Shown piece by piece: positions 1 through 8,200 of a DNA stretch of 17,706 bases (positions are counted from its first letter, which is position 1; each line of letters starts with the position of its first letter). Source of the DNA: Planctomycetaceae bacterium. Lineage in GTDB: Bacteria > Planctomycetota > Planctomycetia > Pirellulales > Thermoguttaceae. Position numbers and translations under genes: made by a program. Location of the stretch: the NCBI GenBank assembly GCA_015062085.1, contig SUVI01000082.1:1-17706 (forward strand), read 5' to 3'. A model generated the notes under the pieces. It did no database searches, was not told the origin of the DNA, and saw nothing but the letters and a program-made list of their open reading frames with translations.

Positions 1-998
1 ACGGCACCGACCAGAGCGGTCTGCTGAGCAAGACGGCGTTCCAGAGCGCGAATATCAGGACGGCGGCGCAAAATGTCTGCCGGAATACCGACGGCGACCG
101 CATCCGGAGCGTTCGGAATGAACGATTCGTTTCGAAGCAGGATCTCGCGCACCGTTTCCGGAGAAGCGCCCATGAGCGTCGCAAGACGGTTCACGCATTC
201 GTTGAAAGCGTACTGGATCTTCGGAAGACTCGCCTTCACCGTCGCCAAGTTGGCCTGCGTCTGAACGAGTTCCACGTCGCTGTCTTTACCGACTTCTTTA
301 CGCGCTACGATCTTTTCGAGGTACGTTTCCTGTGCTTGGATGTCTGCCAGCGCGATACGTTCTTCTTCCTGTGCCAGACGTGCATTGATGTACGTTCGGG
401 CAGCTTCGGCCAGGAGGAGGACCTTCACATTATTCAGATCTTCCGCAGTCGCCTGCCATGCCGCATCATACGCTTCCATGTAGCGTTTCAGCTGACCGAA
501 AACGTCCACTTCCCAACTTGCAGCGGCAATTTCCCAGTTCCAAGACGAACCGTAAGTGTGTTTCGGTCCCCCTTCAAATCCCGGCTGCATCTGACGTCCG
601 AATGCGGCATCTGTACCGAGTTTCGGGAAGAGGTCGCCGCGAGCGTAGCGGTAGTCCATCTCCGCCTGGTAAATGCGCTGTGCAGCCATCTTGATGTCAA
701 GATTCTGTTCGTTTACCGTCTTGAGCAGGAGGTTCAGCGTCTCGTCGTGAAAGACCGTCCACCAATCGTCCAGTGCGGGAAGTTCATTGTGGACGCGTGC
801 CGATTCCGGGGCGACGCCCTGTGCGATCTCTGCCGTTTTGGCCGACCAGTCCGACTGAACTTTCGGAGCAGGAGGAGCAACATAATCGGGACCAACTTTA
901 CAGCCGGCTGCAAGGAGCACCGCTGCGCTCAGTACGAGCGAACGCCGCAAAACGGGACGGCTGACTGGATTTTTGCAGAATGACAAATTTCGGAGCAT
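1..998 (-). CDS. TolC/OprM-type outer-membrane efflux lipoprotein (3' end beyond left edge)
   Basis: About 332 codons are visible; the frame is still open at base 1, so the C-terminus is missing. I translated it directly from the reverse strand. It begins with a basic, hydrophobic leader ending in LLAAGC (Cys33), followed by KVGPDYVAP, a combination typical of the lipidated outer-membrane factor family (NodT/OprM/CusC). The family forms trimeric alpha-barrel/beta-barrel channels that let RND or MFS pumps export drugs, metals or other solutes through the outer membrane. Further family-like segments are DDWWTVFHDETLNLLL, a long helical region with AEAARTYINARLAQEE, and a late IPADILRRRPDIRALER. 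The ATG at 998 has GAAAGGTGA a few bases upstream. No membrane-fusion protein or RND pump lies upstream on this strand; partner genes, if linked, would have to lie beyond the left edge. Family assignment is strong, substrate unknown. Confidence 0.9.
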   Translation of the reverse strand, partial: MLRNLSFCKNPVSRPVLRRSLVLSAAVLLAAGCKVGPDYVAPPAPKVQSDWSAKTAEIAQGVAPESARVHNELPALDDWWTVFHDETLNLLLKTVNEQNLDIKMAAQRIYQAEMDYRYARGDLFPKLGTDAAFGRQMQPGFEGGPKHTYGSSWNWEIAAASWEVDVFGQLKRYMEAYDAAWQATAEDLNNVKVLLLAEAARTYINARLAQEEERIALADIQAQETYLEKIVARKEVGKDSDVELVQTQANLATVKASLPKIQYAFNECVNRLATLMGASPETVREILLRNESFIPNAPDAVAVGIPADILRRRPDIRALERRLAQQTALVGA

Positions 999-1484
999 CT
1001 TGTCACCTTTCGTAAATCTGATTCATAAAATGGAAATCCGTTTCCTTTTTCCTGGAACATCCGCGCGTCCTGCGCCGTTCATTTTGCAATGAAAGTGAAC
1101 GTTCCGAAGGTCAATGAGATCCGGAATACGAAATCTGCCGGAAAATAAAAAATCTTCCAGCTTTTGTATTTTTATCCATCGGTAGAATTTTTTCCATCCA
1201 AAAGTTAAAATGTTCCGATTGTATAAATTTTTACAAAAAATCCAGATTTTCTTACTTTGAGGACAGTTTTTGGGAGAGTGGGGGATTTGGGAGATATTTA
1301 TGCATGCAGAACGATCCAAGAGGATCCGTTTTCTGGGAATCGCAGTTGGGGAAACCTTAAAATATTTCTCCTTACCGCTTGTTTTTTGAAACGGCTCTCA
1401 CGAACCGCCGGCATTCCGTCTTTTTTTCTGAAGATTTTTTGCCGGACGGTTTCGTGAAAAAGAGCGAGCAACACTCGGAACGGT
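999..1484. other. Non-coding gap between protease and efflux genes
   Basis: 486 nt separate two genes on the same (minus) strand, so they are probably not one tight operon. I see no convincing gene. The right part (1399-1456) holds an inverted repeat that may end protease transcription. The middle is AT-rich and contains an 18-bp near-palindrome at 1219-1236 (TTGTATAAATTTTTACAA, one mismatched pair), which could be an operator for the efflux gene about 220 bp downstream on the minus strand. I found no good -35/-10 pair for the efflux gene. Confidence 0.6.
1399..1456 (-). terminator. Inverted repeat after the HtrA-like gene, possible terminator
   Basis: CACGAACCGCCGGC (1399-1412) pairs with GCCGGACGGTTTCGTG (1441-1456): fourteen base pairs with two single-base bulges and a 28-nt loop. 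It sits about 30 nt past the protease stop codon. It lacks an immediate T-tract in the minus direction, so it may work with a termination factor or only protect the 3' end. Confidence 0.4.
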
Positions 1485-3095
1485 TCAGGGTTTCCAATTG
1501 TTGATGTCGATGCGCGTCAGTTCCGCCTTTCCATCCACCTCGCTTCGCCGCAGGATCACGATCTGAAAATTCGCATTTTCCGACGTGTTTTCAAGAATCT
1601 CTTCCAGTTTCTCCGGCGAATCGGGCCGCTCGAAATTCACCCGGGCAAGCAGATCCCCAGGACGCGGAGCGTGCTTGAGTTTTCCATATTTTTCCTGATC
1701 AACTTCCTGGATCATCACCGCTTTGGGAACTCGCAGATTGAATTTTTTCTGTTCTTCCGGCGTAATGGCGCGAACTTTCATGAAAAGCCGATCCTCCGTA
1801 AGCGGAAACATTTCAGGTGTTCGGCGCGGTTCGAGGCGGAAACGGCACTCCCGCACCTCTGCCGGATACGGTAAGGCCTCTGAACTTTCCGTTCCTGCCG
1901 TACTTTGCGAGTGGAGCAATTCTGAGAACGTGCGTTCAAACAGAGCTGCCGGCAGCTTTATGAGATTTTTCCCCTCGCCTTTATCCAGAAACTTCGCCGA
2001 CCAAGCCAGTTCTGCTGCTTCCGGTGCCACTGTCAGAACGACCTCGTCTCCTGTTTTGCACTCAAGCAGCGCAAGATAGAGATCGATCGGATTCAGGATC
2101 TCCATCCCATTCACGGATAAAATGACGTCACCCTGCTTCAGTCCCAGTTTTTCCGCCGCAGAAGCGTCGATCTGTCCGATGCGTGCATGGTGTCGTACCG
2201 GCTTTCGGTTTCCTTCCGCCTGAAAGGGAAGCTCCCACTGCTGGCAAACTGCCCGATGAAGCATTTTCGGGAACTGGTAATGGATCGTTTCCAGCGAGAT
2301 CCCAAACGAAATATTGTCGGAATCCCCGCGCTTTGAGACCGTCATTCCTACGACATTACCGGAAAGATTGAACCACGGACCGCCGGAACTGCCCGGATTG
2401 ATCGGAGCATCGGTCTGAAGAAGTCCGCGAAGGACAAGCCCTGGAATGTCCGTCACGACCGTACTGCGGTTCTGGGCTGAAATGATCCCGTACCCAAGTG
2501 TGTACTTCAGACCGTGCGGACAGCCGATCGTCACGATCGTGTCTCCAACGGCAAGTGTCGGATCCGGTTCGATCTTTACGGCTGAAAGTGCTTTCGGCGG
2601 TGTGAAACGCAAAAGTGCCAGATCCTCACTTGGAATCAATGCCGCGACCTCGGCAGGACAGCTCGTTCCGTCTTTCAGCTCCACTTCCGGAAGAAGCGTA
2701 CGCGTGACGGCGTGTGCGTTCGTGACCGCGTATCCGGACTCATGCAGAATGAACCCAGTCCCGACCGTATTTTCGTCTTTCGTACCTTCCGGAGGAGTGA
2801 AGAATTCATCTGTCGATTTCTCCTCCGGCTGTACGTTGATCCCCGTTATGTAGACGACCGAATCGGCATTTTCTCGATAAAAGCGCGCCAGAAAAGACTG
2901 ACCGCTCGGCTGCGGCGTCAAAATATCCAAGTGCGGACCGGAGATCGAGCCGGGATCCTGTGCGTAAACTGTACCGGCATGAAAGTTTCCGGCATAAAAG
3001 CTCTTCGGAAACTCCGGCAGGCTGGAAATGGCAATACAAAATGCAAACAGACGGAATGAAAAACTCAACTCCCGAAACTTGCGAAAGTAAAACAT
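1485..3095 (-). CDS. HtrA/Deg-type trypsin-like serine protease with PDZ domains, exported
   Basis: 536 aa. The N-terminus has a hydrophobic stretch (LFAFCIAISSL) consistent with a signal peptide or anchor, then a chymotrypsin-fold protease domain (about residues 70-265). The catalytic triad is visible: His128 in VTNAHAV, Asp158 in PSEDLALLRF, and Ser237 in INPGSSGGPWF. A first PDZ domain follows (about 300-355; LGLKQGDVILSVNGMEI), and a second, more divergent PDZ-like region lies near the C-terminus (about 455-525; RPGDLLARVNF). HtrA proteases degrade or refold damaged envelope proteins, with PDZ domains binding exposed C-termini. The region between the PDZs (about 355-450) is not one I recognise. 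The ATG at 3095 has no clear Shine-Dalgarno sequence, so a different start is possible. Family call is firm; whether it is the housekeeping DegP equivalent cannot be told from this window. Confidence 0.93.
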   Translation of the reverse strand: MFYFRKFRELSFSFRLFAFCIAISSLPEFPKSFYAGNFHAGTVYAQDPGSISGPHLDILTPQPSGQSFLARFYRENADSVVYITGINVQPEEKSTDEFFTPPEGTKDENTVGTGFILHESGYAVTNAHAVTRTLLPEVELKDGTSCPAEVAALIPSEDLALLRFTPPKALSAVKIEPDPTLAVGDTIVTIGCPHGLKYTLGYGIISAQNRSTVVTDIPGLVLRGLLQTDAPINPGSSGGPWFNLSGNVVGMTVSKRGDSDNISFGISLETIHYQFPKMLHRAVCQQWELPFQAEGNRKPVRHHARIGQIDASAAEKLGLKQGDVILSVNGMEILNPIDLYLALLECKTGDEVVLTVAPEAAELAWSAKFLDKGEGKNLIKLPAALFERTFSELLHSQSTAGTESSEALPYPAEVRECRFRLEPRRTPEMFPLTEDRLFMKVRAITPEEQKKFNLRVPKAVMIQEVDQEKYGKLKHAPRPGDLLARVNFERPDSPEKLEEILENTSENANFQIVILRRSEVDGKAELTRIDINNWKP

Positions 3096-3189
3096 GATAA
3101 AATTTGACCGTGAAAAAACAAAACAATAAAATTAATTTCCACACAGTGGGAAATTTTTGCCAAAACCAAAATCTCCCCTATTTATTCTA

Positions 3190-3218
3190 ATCATATAGAA
3201 AAATTTCAAAACACACAA
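3190..3218 (-). promoter_or_regulatory. Candidate promoter of the HtrA-like gene
   Basis: On the minus strand TTGTGT is followed after 17 nt by TATGAT, five of six matches to the -10 consensus but only a partial -35. It would start transcription near 3183, giving a leader of roughly 88 nt. Confidence 0.35.
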
Positions 3219-3524
3219 GGTATCCCGCAAAAAAAATTAAAAAAATTTAAAATTTTTCTTTTCATACACTGCGGCAGTTAAATTTACCTAACCGTTAAAG
3301 TTTAACCTTTTGAGTTTATAGAGCTTTAAAATGAGTCAACTTTGACGATTTTTCGAAAGGCATACATTTTACCTATCTTCTAGAACCGAAACATCCAATA
3401 CATACCATCAAATTTCGGACGTAAGAGTCATACCGCCTGTGCGGATTATTCACTCAAGATAACGAGAGCTGTCTCCGATATATTTTGTGTTTTCGGGAGG
3501 ATCGTTATATTTCCCGAAGCAGCT

Positions 3525-3566
3525 TTTTGACCGGTTTGTGAAATAAAGGAGTGTTTCCGGTCAAAA
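3525..3566 (+). repeat. Perfect 10-bp inverted repeat in leader of Cys-rich gene
   Basis: TTTTGACCGG (3525-3534) and CCGGTCAAAA (3557-3566) are exact reverse complements separated by 22 nt. The pair sits about 100-140 nt before the start codon. As RNA it would be a stable stem; as DNA it could be a spaced operator. It is not followed directly by a T-tract, so it is not a standard terminator. Confidence 0.6.
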
Positions 3567-3600
3567 CGGAATGATCTTGCTTTTTCAGTTAAAAGGATTT

Positions 3601-3624
3601 TTTTCACGACCGATTCGGTGAAAA
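3601..3624 (+). repeat. Second inverted repeat in leader of Cys-rich gene
   Basis: TTTTCAC (3601-3607) pairs with GTGAAAA (3618-3624). The interior also holds the alternative palindrome ACCGATTCGGT, so two mutually exclusive pairings are possible about 40 nt before the ATG. Together with the preceding stem this suggests a structured 5' leader. Confidence 0.5.
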
Positions 3625-3664
3625 GAAAGAGACAGGATCCAAAAATAATTTAGGGAGAAATTCA

Positions 3665-4912
3665 ATGAAAGCCAAATCAATCGTTTCCGCGCTCGTCATG
3701 CTGGGCGCGATGATGACTGCCCCGTTGTTTGCCCAGAGTGCCTGCGAAGCCGTGGACACCTCCAGCAACGCCTGTACTCCGTGTGTCCAGGTCGTTTGTG
3801 TTCGTCCGAAGTGCGACCTTTTCACTGGCGTGCGCTGCCGTCCGTGTGTTCCGGCCTGCAAACCGGCTTGTGAACCGTGCAAACCGGCTTGTGAACCGTG
3901 CAAACCGGCTTGTGAACCGTGCAAACCGGCTTGTGAACCGTGCAAACCGGCCTGTGAACCGTGCAAACCGGCCTGTGAACCGTGCAAACCGGCCTGTGAA
4001 CCGTGCAAACCGGCCTGCACTCCGTGCAAACCGGCCCGTAAACTCTGCAAACCCGTTTGCAAGCCTGTCTGCGTTCCGTGCAAACCCGTCTGCAAACCAG
4101 TTTGTGTTCCGGCCTGCAAGAAATTCATCGTGAAACCGGTCTGCGCGCCCGTTTGCGCTCCGGCTTGTGCTCCGGAAGCTGCTGAACCGGCCTGTGCTCC
4201 GGAAGCTGTCGAACCGGCCTGCACGCCGTGTGCTCCGGTCTGCAAACCGGTCTGCAAACCGGTCTGTGCACCTGTTTGCGCTCCGGCCTGCGCTCCGGCC
4301 TGCACTCCGTGCACGCCCTGCTGCGCTCCGTGCCGTCCGCTGATCTCTCTGTTCCGTCAGATCAAATGCGACCTGCAGATCGCTGCCTGCCAGCTCGACT
4401 ACGATATCCAGATGGCCGGCTGCAAGCTCGCAAACCTGCGCTGCACCATGCAGGCCAACATCGCCCAGTGCAAAGCGGAAGCAGATGCTCGTGAAGCCTG
4501 CCGTCTGGCTGCCCGCAGCGGATATTGCGGCGAAGTTGAAGTTTGTGTCCCGAATCGCATTCGTCCCGGCGCGGCGATGAAAGGCATCCTTCGTACCCTG
4601 TTCGGTTCCAATGACTGCTGTGCTCCGGCTTGCGAAGCCTCCTGCGGCTGTGAAGCTGCTCCGGCTTGCGGCTGCGAAGCAGAAGAACCGGCCTGCGCTC
4701 CGGCGGAAGGCACTGCGACCCCCGCTGCAGACGCGGAAACTGCTCCGGCTCCCGAAGCCACCACGAGCCTCGAAGATGAAATGGACGTCCTGACCCCGGC
4801 TTCCATCACGGAAGACAAAGAGGAAGAAGTGGATGCCTCCATCCTTCCCGAAGCAGATCCGACCTCCATCTCCGCCAACTACAATCCGAGCAACAGCATC
4901 GTCCTGCGCTAG
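3665..4912 (+). CDS. Exported Cys/Pro-rich repeat protein, probable cell-envelope component
   Basis: 415 aa. Residues 1-24 form a clear signal peptide (basic start, hydrophobic core, AxA-like end at LFAQSA). Then comes a Cys/Pro region with seven KPACEPC heptads followed by looser KPVC/APVC/APAC repeats. Next is a helical segment (about residues 227-285) with regularly spaced cysteines (KCDLQIAAC...AGCKLANLRC). After that are a second small Cys cluster (NDCCAPAC...CGCEA), an Ala/Pro linker and an acidic tail. By my count about 63 of 415 residues are Cys. Such proteins cross-link through disulfides once exported; planctomycete envelopes have been described as rich in Cys and Pro, so a wall or surface-layer role is a reasonable inference. 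The start at 3665 is preceded by AGGGAG seven bases upstream. Metal binding is an alternative. I recognise no named family. Confidence 0.9.
   Translation: MKAKSIVSALVMLGAMMTAPLFAQSACEAVDTSSNACTPCVQVVCVRPKCDLFTGVRCRPCVPACKPACEPCKPACEPCKPACEPCKPACEPCKPACEPCKPACEPCKPACEPCKPACTPCKPARKLCKPVCKPVCVPCKPVCKPVCVPACKKFIVKPVCAPVCAPACAPEAAEPACAPEAVEPACTPCAPVCKPVCKPVCAPVCAPACAPACTPCTPCCAPCRPLISLFRQIKCDLQIAACQLDYDIQMAGCKLANLRCTMQANIAQCKAEADAREACRLAARSGYCGEVEVCVPNRIRPGAAMKGILRTLFGSNDCCAPACEASCGCEAAPACGCEAEEPACAPAEGTATPAADAETAPAPEATTSLEDEMDVLTPASITEDKEEEVDASILPEADPTSISANYNPSNSIVLR
3860..4027 (+). repeat. 21-bp coding tandem repeat (KPACEPC)
   Basis: Seven units of 21 bp run from 3860 to 4006, and an eighth diverged unit (KPACTPC) reaches 4027. 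Units 1-4 use GGCTTGTG and units 5-7 GGCCTGTG; otherwise they are identical. The single synonymous difference shared in blocks implies recent duplication or gene conversion, and the array probably varies in length between strains. Confidence 0.95.
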
Positions 4913-4922
4913 GATCTTTACC

Positions 4923-4960
4923 CAAAACGGAGTCCCTGAAAAAATGAACTCCGTGTTTTG
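4923..4960 (+). terminator. First hairpin after Cys-rich gene
   Basis: CAAAACGGAGT (4923-4933) pairs with ACTCCGTGTTTTG (4948-4960) with a two-base bulge, starting 11 nt after the stop codon. It is probably part of a double terminator or a 3'-end stabiliser. Confidence 0.5.
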
Positions 4961-4972
4961 ACGAAAAACGGA

Positions 4973-5008
4973 AAAACTCCCCCATGGTTTCGGCTGCGGG
5001 GGAGTTTT
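4973..5008 (+). terminator. Strong intrinsic-type terminator of Cys-rich gene
   Basis: AAAACTCCCCC (4973-4983) and GGGGGAGTTTT (4998-5008) form a perfect 11-bp stem with a 14-nt loop. The 3' arm ends in four T and the 5' arm starts with A, so it could act in both directions. Confidence 0.8.
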
Positions 5009-5100
5009 CGTATGGGCTACCGTTTTACCACTGAGAGCACAGGATCAGCACAGAAGCACACTAAAAAGAATGGGAAATCTTCCTGACGCGAATTTCACGG

Positions 5101-5174
5101 AAAACACGAAAAAGCACGAAATTGCTTTTAAAAATATTTCGCGAGCTCCGCGTTTTTTCGTGCTTTTCGTGTTT
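5101..5174. repeat. CACGAAAA-type inverted repeat between convergent genes
   Basis: The left arm (5101-5121) contains CACGAAAAAGCACGAAA and the right arm (5153-5174) its complement TTTCGTGCTTTTCGTG, giving about 19 pairs with one bulged A and a 31-nt loop. Upstream of the left arm TTCACGG continues a roughly 10-nt rhythm of CACG motifs. It lies between the 3' ends of the Cys-rich gene and the TPR-CHAT gene and may terminate the latter. A related element lies at 16474-16548. Confidence 0.7.
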
Positions 5175-5225
5175 AAAAATCTGCGTTTTTCATGGTAAAA
5201 TGATACGCACGTGTCGGAATATCCG

Positions 5226-8200
5226 CTACTCCAGTGGGAGCGCGCCTCCCATTGGCGGAATGGGAACGGACTTTTTGTCAGACTCCGGAAGCGTCCCGCC
5301 CATCGGAGGAAGCGGAGCCAGCGGTCCATTCACCGCCGGAGCTTCTTCAGGATCCGTTTCCGCATCGGGTGCGTTTTTCTCACTATCTTCCAGAGGAAGC
5401 GGACGTCTTGCAGGTGCGTTGGCCTCCTCTTCGGCTCGCGGACGCGCAGGGATCCCGTCTGCATTCCCAACCGGATCTCCGACCGCCTTTCCTCGGACGC
5501 CCTCTGCCGTCTCCTCTCTTCTGAAAGCCTCCCGCGTCTTCAGAGACCCCGACCCGCTGTCGATGAGCACATACCCAGCCCAGAAAAATGGATGAGAGCA
5601 GGAGATCGACTTCAGTTCATCTCCTTTTGCGATTCGGGGTTCTGCTTCTGGCCGGATCTCCGACGATGCAAATTTCAAAACCGCCTTTCTCCATGCCTGT
5701 GCGGAGTTTTCATTTTCCGGCAGCTGCGTCAGGAAATGCGTCGCAAGCCGCCAGGGGGCGGTTCCTTCAAGATTCCAGCGCGGCAGGACTACCGTGTCGC
5801 TTCCGTTTGCAAGAAACGCCATGCTCGTGAGGAAAAATTCCTGTCCCGGAACGGCCGTTTGACGAGAGGCTGTTCCCGTGCGTTTCGCTGATTTTTTGAG
5901 GAGCGACTCACACTGCGTTCGCATCCCCGGAAGCACCACGAGCCGCGGCGCTCCGTACGGAAGAAGGAACCAGTAACCGAGCGATCCTTCCTTCACGCCG
6001 TAGTCCAGCCCCATCGGAAAAATCTGGAACGCCGCCCCTTCGTCATTGCGCAGGTCTTGGAAAACGAGCATTTTGTCGAACATTGCGGCATAGATCGACG
6101 ACGCGGTCCCCGGTGTTCCCGGCAGGATCCCGCCGTAGCTCTTTTCTTCAAAAAGTACCGGCCGTTCCAGCGTCTTTTCAAGGCGGTCCTGCACTTTGGA
6201 TCCCGGCGCATTTTTGCCTGCCGCGATGAGCGTATACGGGGATTTCGGCAGCTGCGTCCGTTTCCACGGTGTTCCGAGCGATGCCATCGGTGCGTATCGG
6301 ACTGCGAACTGCGCAATGGTCGGACGCGGACCGTTCGCCGTTTGGATCTGAAGCGCTTCAAACGGAATGTACCACGCAAACCGGTCCGGTACGATCACCA
6401 GTGAGTCAAAGTCTGCGCGTGAGAAATCGGCCTGAGAATTCTTCGTCAGATCCGCCATGACCCGCTGCGACGCCGTTTTCCACTTCGTTTCCTCAAAGCT
6501 CTCCGGCCGAATATTTCCGGCTCCCAATCCCATTTCCTTCAGCATCGAAACGAAATTGGTCTGAAGCGACGTAAGGACATTTCCGGCCGCTTTGTTTTTC
6601 CGCGCACTTCCTGCTCCGGCGCCTGAATCCACGATCTTCCACATTGCGAGGCGTTCGCGGTTCAGAAGAAAGAGGAAAAGCTGATTTCGCGCAGCGTAGT
6701 AAACGAGCATCGCCTCTCCTTTCGGCAAAGACGCCTGGATCTCTTCGCACGTACGCACTTTTGGGAAAACGACGTCGATGACCCGCCGGTCAAGCACCAT
6801 CGCGCTGAGGACGGCTTCCTGCTGCCGCGTTAGTTCCGCGATCTTCCCTAACGTCTGCGTCAGCTCGACCCCCTCCTCACGCTCCGTGACTGGAAGGCTC
6901 ATTTGACGTACCTTCATTTGCAGCTCGCGCACTTCCTTCGAACTTTGCTCGTAGATCGGATACTCCGTCAGAATGTCACGTTTTCTTTGAAGCTGCTGCA
7001 CCGTCAGATCACTTTCCGGAGATTCAAGCAGAAGGCGCAGCGAGTGTATCCTCCCTCCGAGATCCAGCGTCTGCAGGTACGCCGCCCGCCGCGCTTTTTC
7101 CGAGATCTCCAGCGCGGTATCCTTGCGTTCCATCTCGACGGCGCAGAGGAAGTAATTCTCCCACGTTCCAGGTCTCGGCGTCATGGTGACCGCCAGCGAT
7201 TCCATCGGATCCATGGACCAGTCGCCTGCCGTTGGTTCACGAAGCAGGAGTTCGTACGCTTCCAGCGCCTTTCGTGCCGTGATCTGCCCGTTGAGCAGGC
7301 GGAAATCGACTTGCTGGATGTGGAAATTCCAGACCGCCCCTTTCTGCATGAACCTCATCGCCTGCATCAGAGACATCATGCCGAGCTGCTGGGAATTCGG
7401 CGAGGGATCCAGAAATGCGATCCGGGCACGCAGATAGTGCAGAGCCGCTCCGAGACGCCCCATGGAAATAGAACGCTTTCCAATCGTTTTTTCCGCAAGT
7501 ACCAGACACTCCATCGCCGGTCTTGCCTGATGAAAACGCATGAAATCGTCAGCTCGCAGTGCCTGAAGCGTCGCATAAAGATACGCCAGCTTTTCCGAAC
7601 GCGCCCACTCCGCCGCCCGGGCAAGAGACGGACAGATGACCTGCGGATCTTTCTGAAAATAAGCACACGCAAGCTCTTCAAAGGCCTCCGTCATGCTCTC
7701 GACGTCCTCATAGTAGTACGCGATCGTCGCGGCATCCAGGAACAGTGCGTACGCTTTGTCGTAGTTTCCCGCTTTCATCTGAAGCCTGCCAAGCTCAATG
7801 TATGCCAGCGGCGTAAAAAGATGCGCATTTCCATTAATGCTCGCTCCGCGCATGAGCGACTGTGCCGCGTCATCTGTCTTGCCGAGCGCCAAATGACAGA
7901 ATCCGATCTCCATCTCCAGCCACGCCTGAAACCACGTTCCGGCAAGCGAACGCTGCGTTTGGCCAAGACGCGTCATCAGTTCGGACGTCAGATCATCTCC
8001 GGCTCCCAGAGGTCCAAGAAGCTCCGCGCGCCGCCGGATCGCAAGCATGGTGCATCGCACGATCTCCGGACCTCGGATCGATTTCAGAGACGGAGGGACC
8101 GCCACTCCGCCAGTCCGGTAGGTCGTTCCGTAGTTCAGATCGCCAAAAAGGATCGAAAACTTCTCCGGGATGTGAAGCAGACCGCGTCCAGGATTCGGGT

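Larger units (their letters stand above)
3096..3664. other. AT-rich divergent intergenic region
   Basis: 569 nt between divergently transcribed genes; no gene supported. Near the protease side are a minus-strand promoter candidate (3190-3218) and an imperfect hairpin (3134-3154, AATTTCC...GGGAAATT) in what would be its leader. A short palindrome GTTAAAGTTTAAC lies at 3294-3306. For the plus-strand Cys-rich gene the best promoter I can offer is weak: TTGACG at 3342 with TACATT 15 nt later, which would give a leader of about 290 nt. Two inverted repeats in that leader are listed separately. Confidence 0.5.

Noticed and set aside
336..983. 215-codon plus-strand frame at the left end
   Set aside because: It is antisense to the efflux lipoprotein, whose reverse-strand translation shows a signal peptide, lipid-attachment Cys and family motifs.
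1023..1319. 98-codon minus-strand frame between the protease and efflux genes
   Set aside because: Ile/Lys/Phe/Arg-rich reading of AT-rich DNA with no recognisable start context; it ends just before the efflux gene's ribosome-binding site.
3604..4314. 236-codon minus-strand frame with GLHGSQA repeats
   Set aside because: The repeat is the reverse reading of the KPACEPC array; the plus-strand frame has the signal peptide, ribosome-binding site and terminators.
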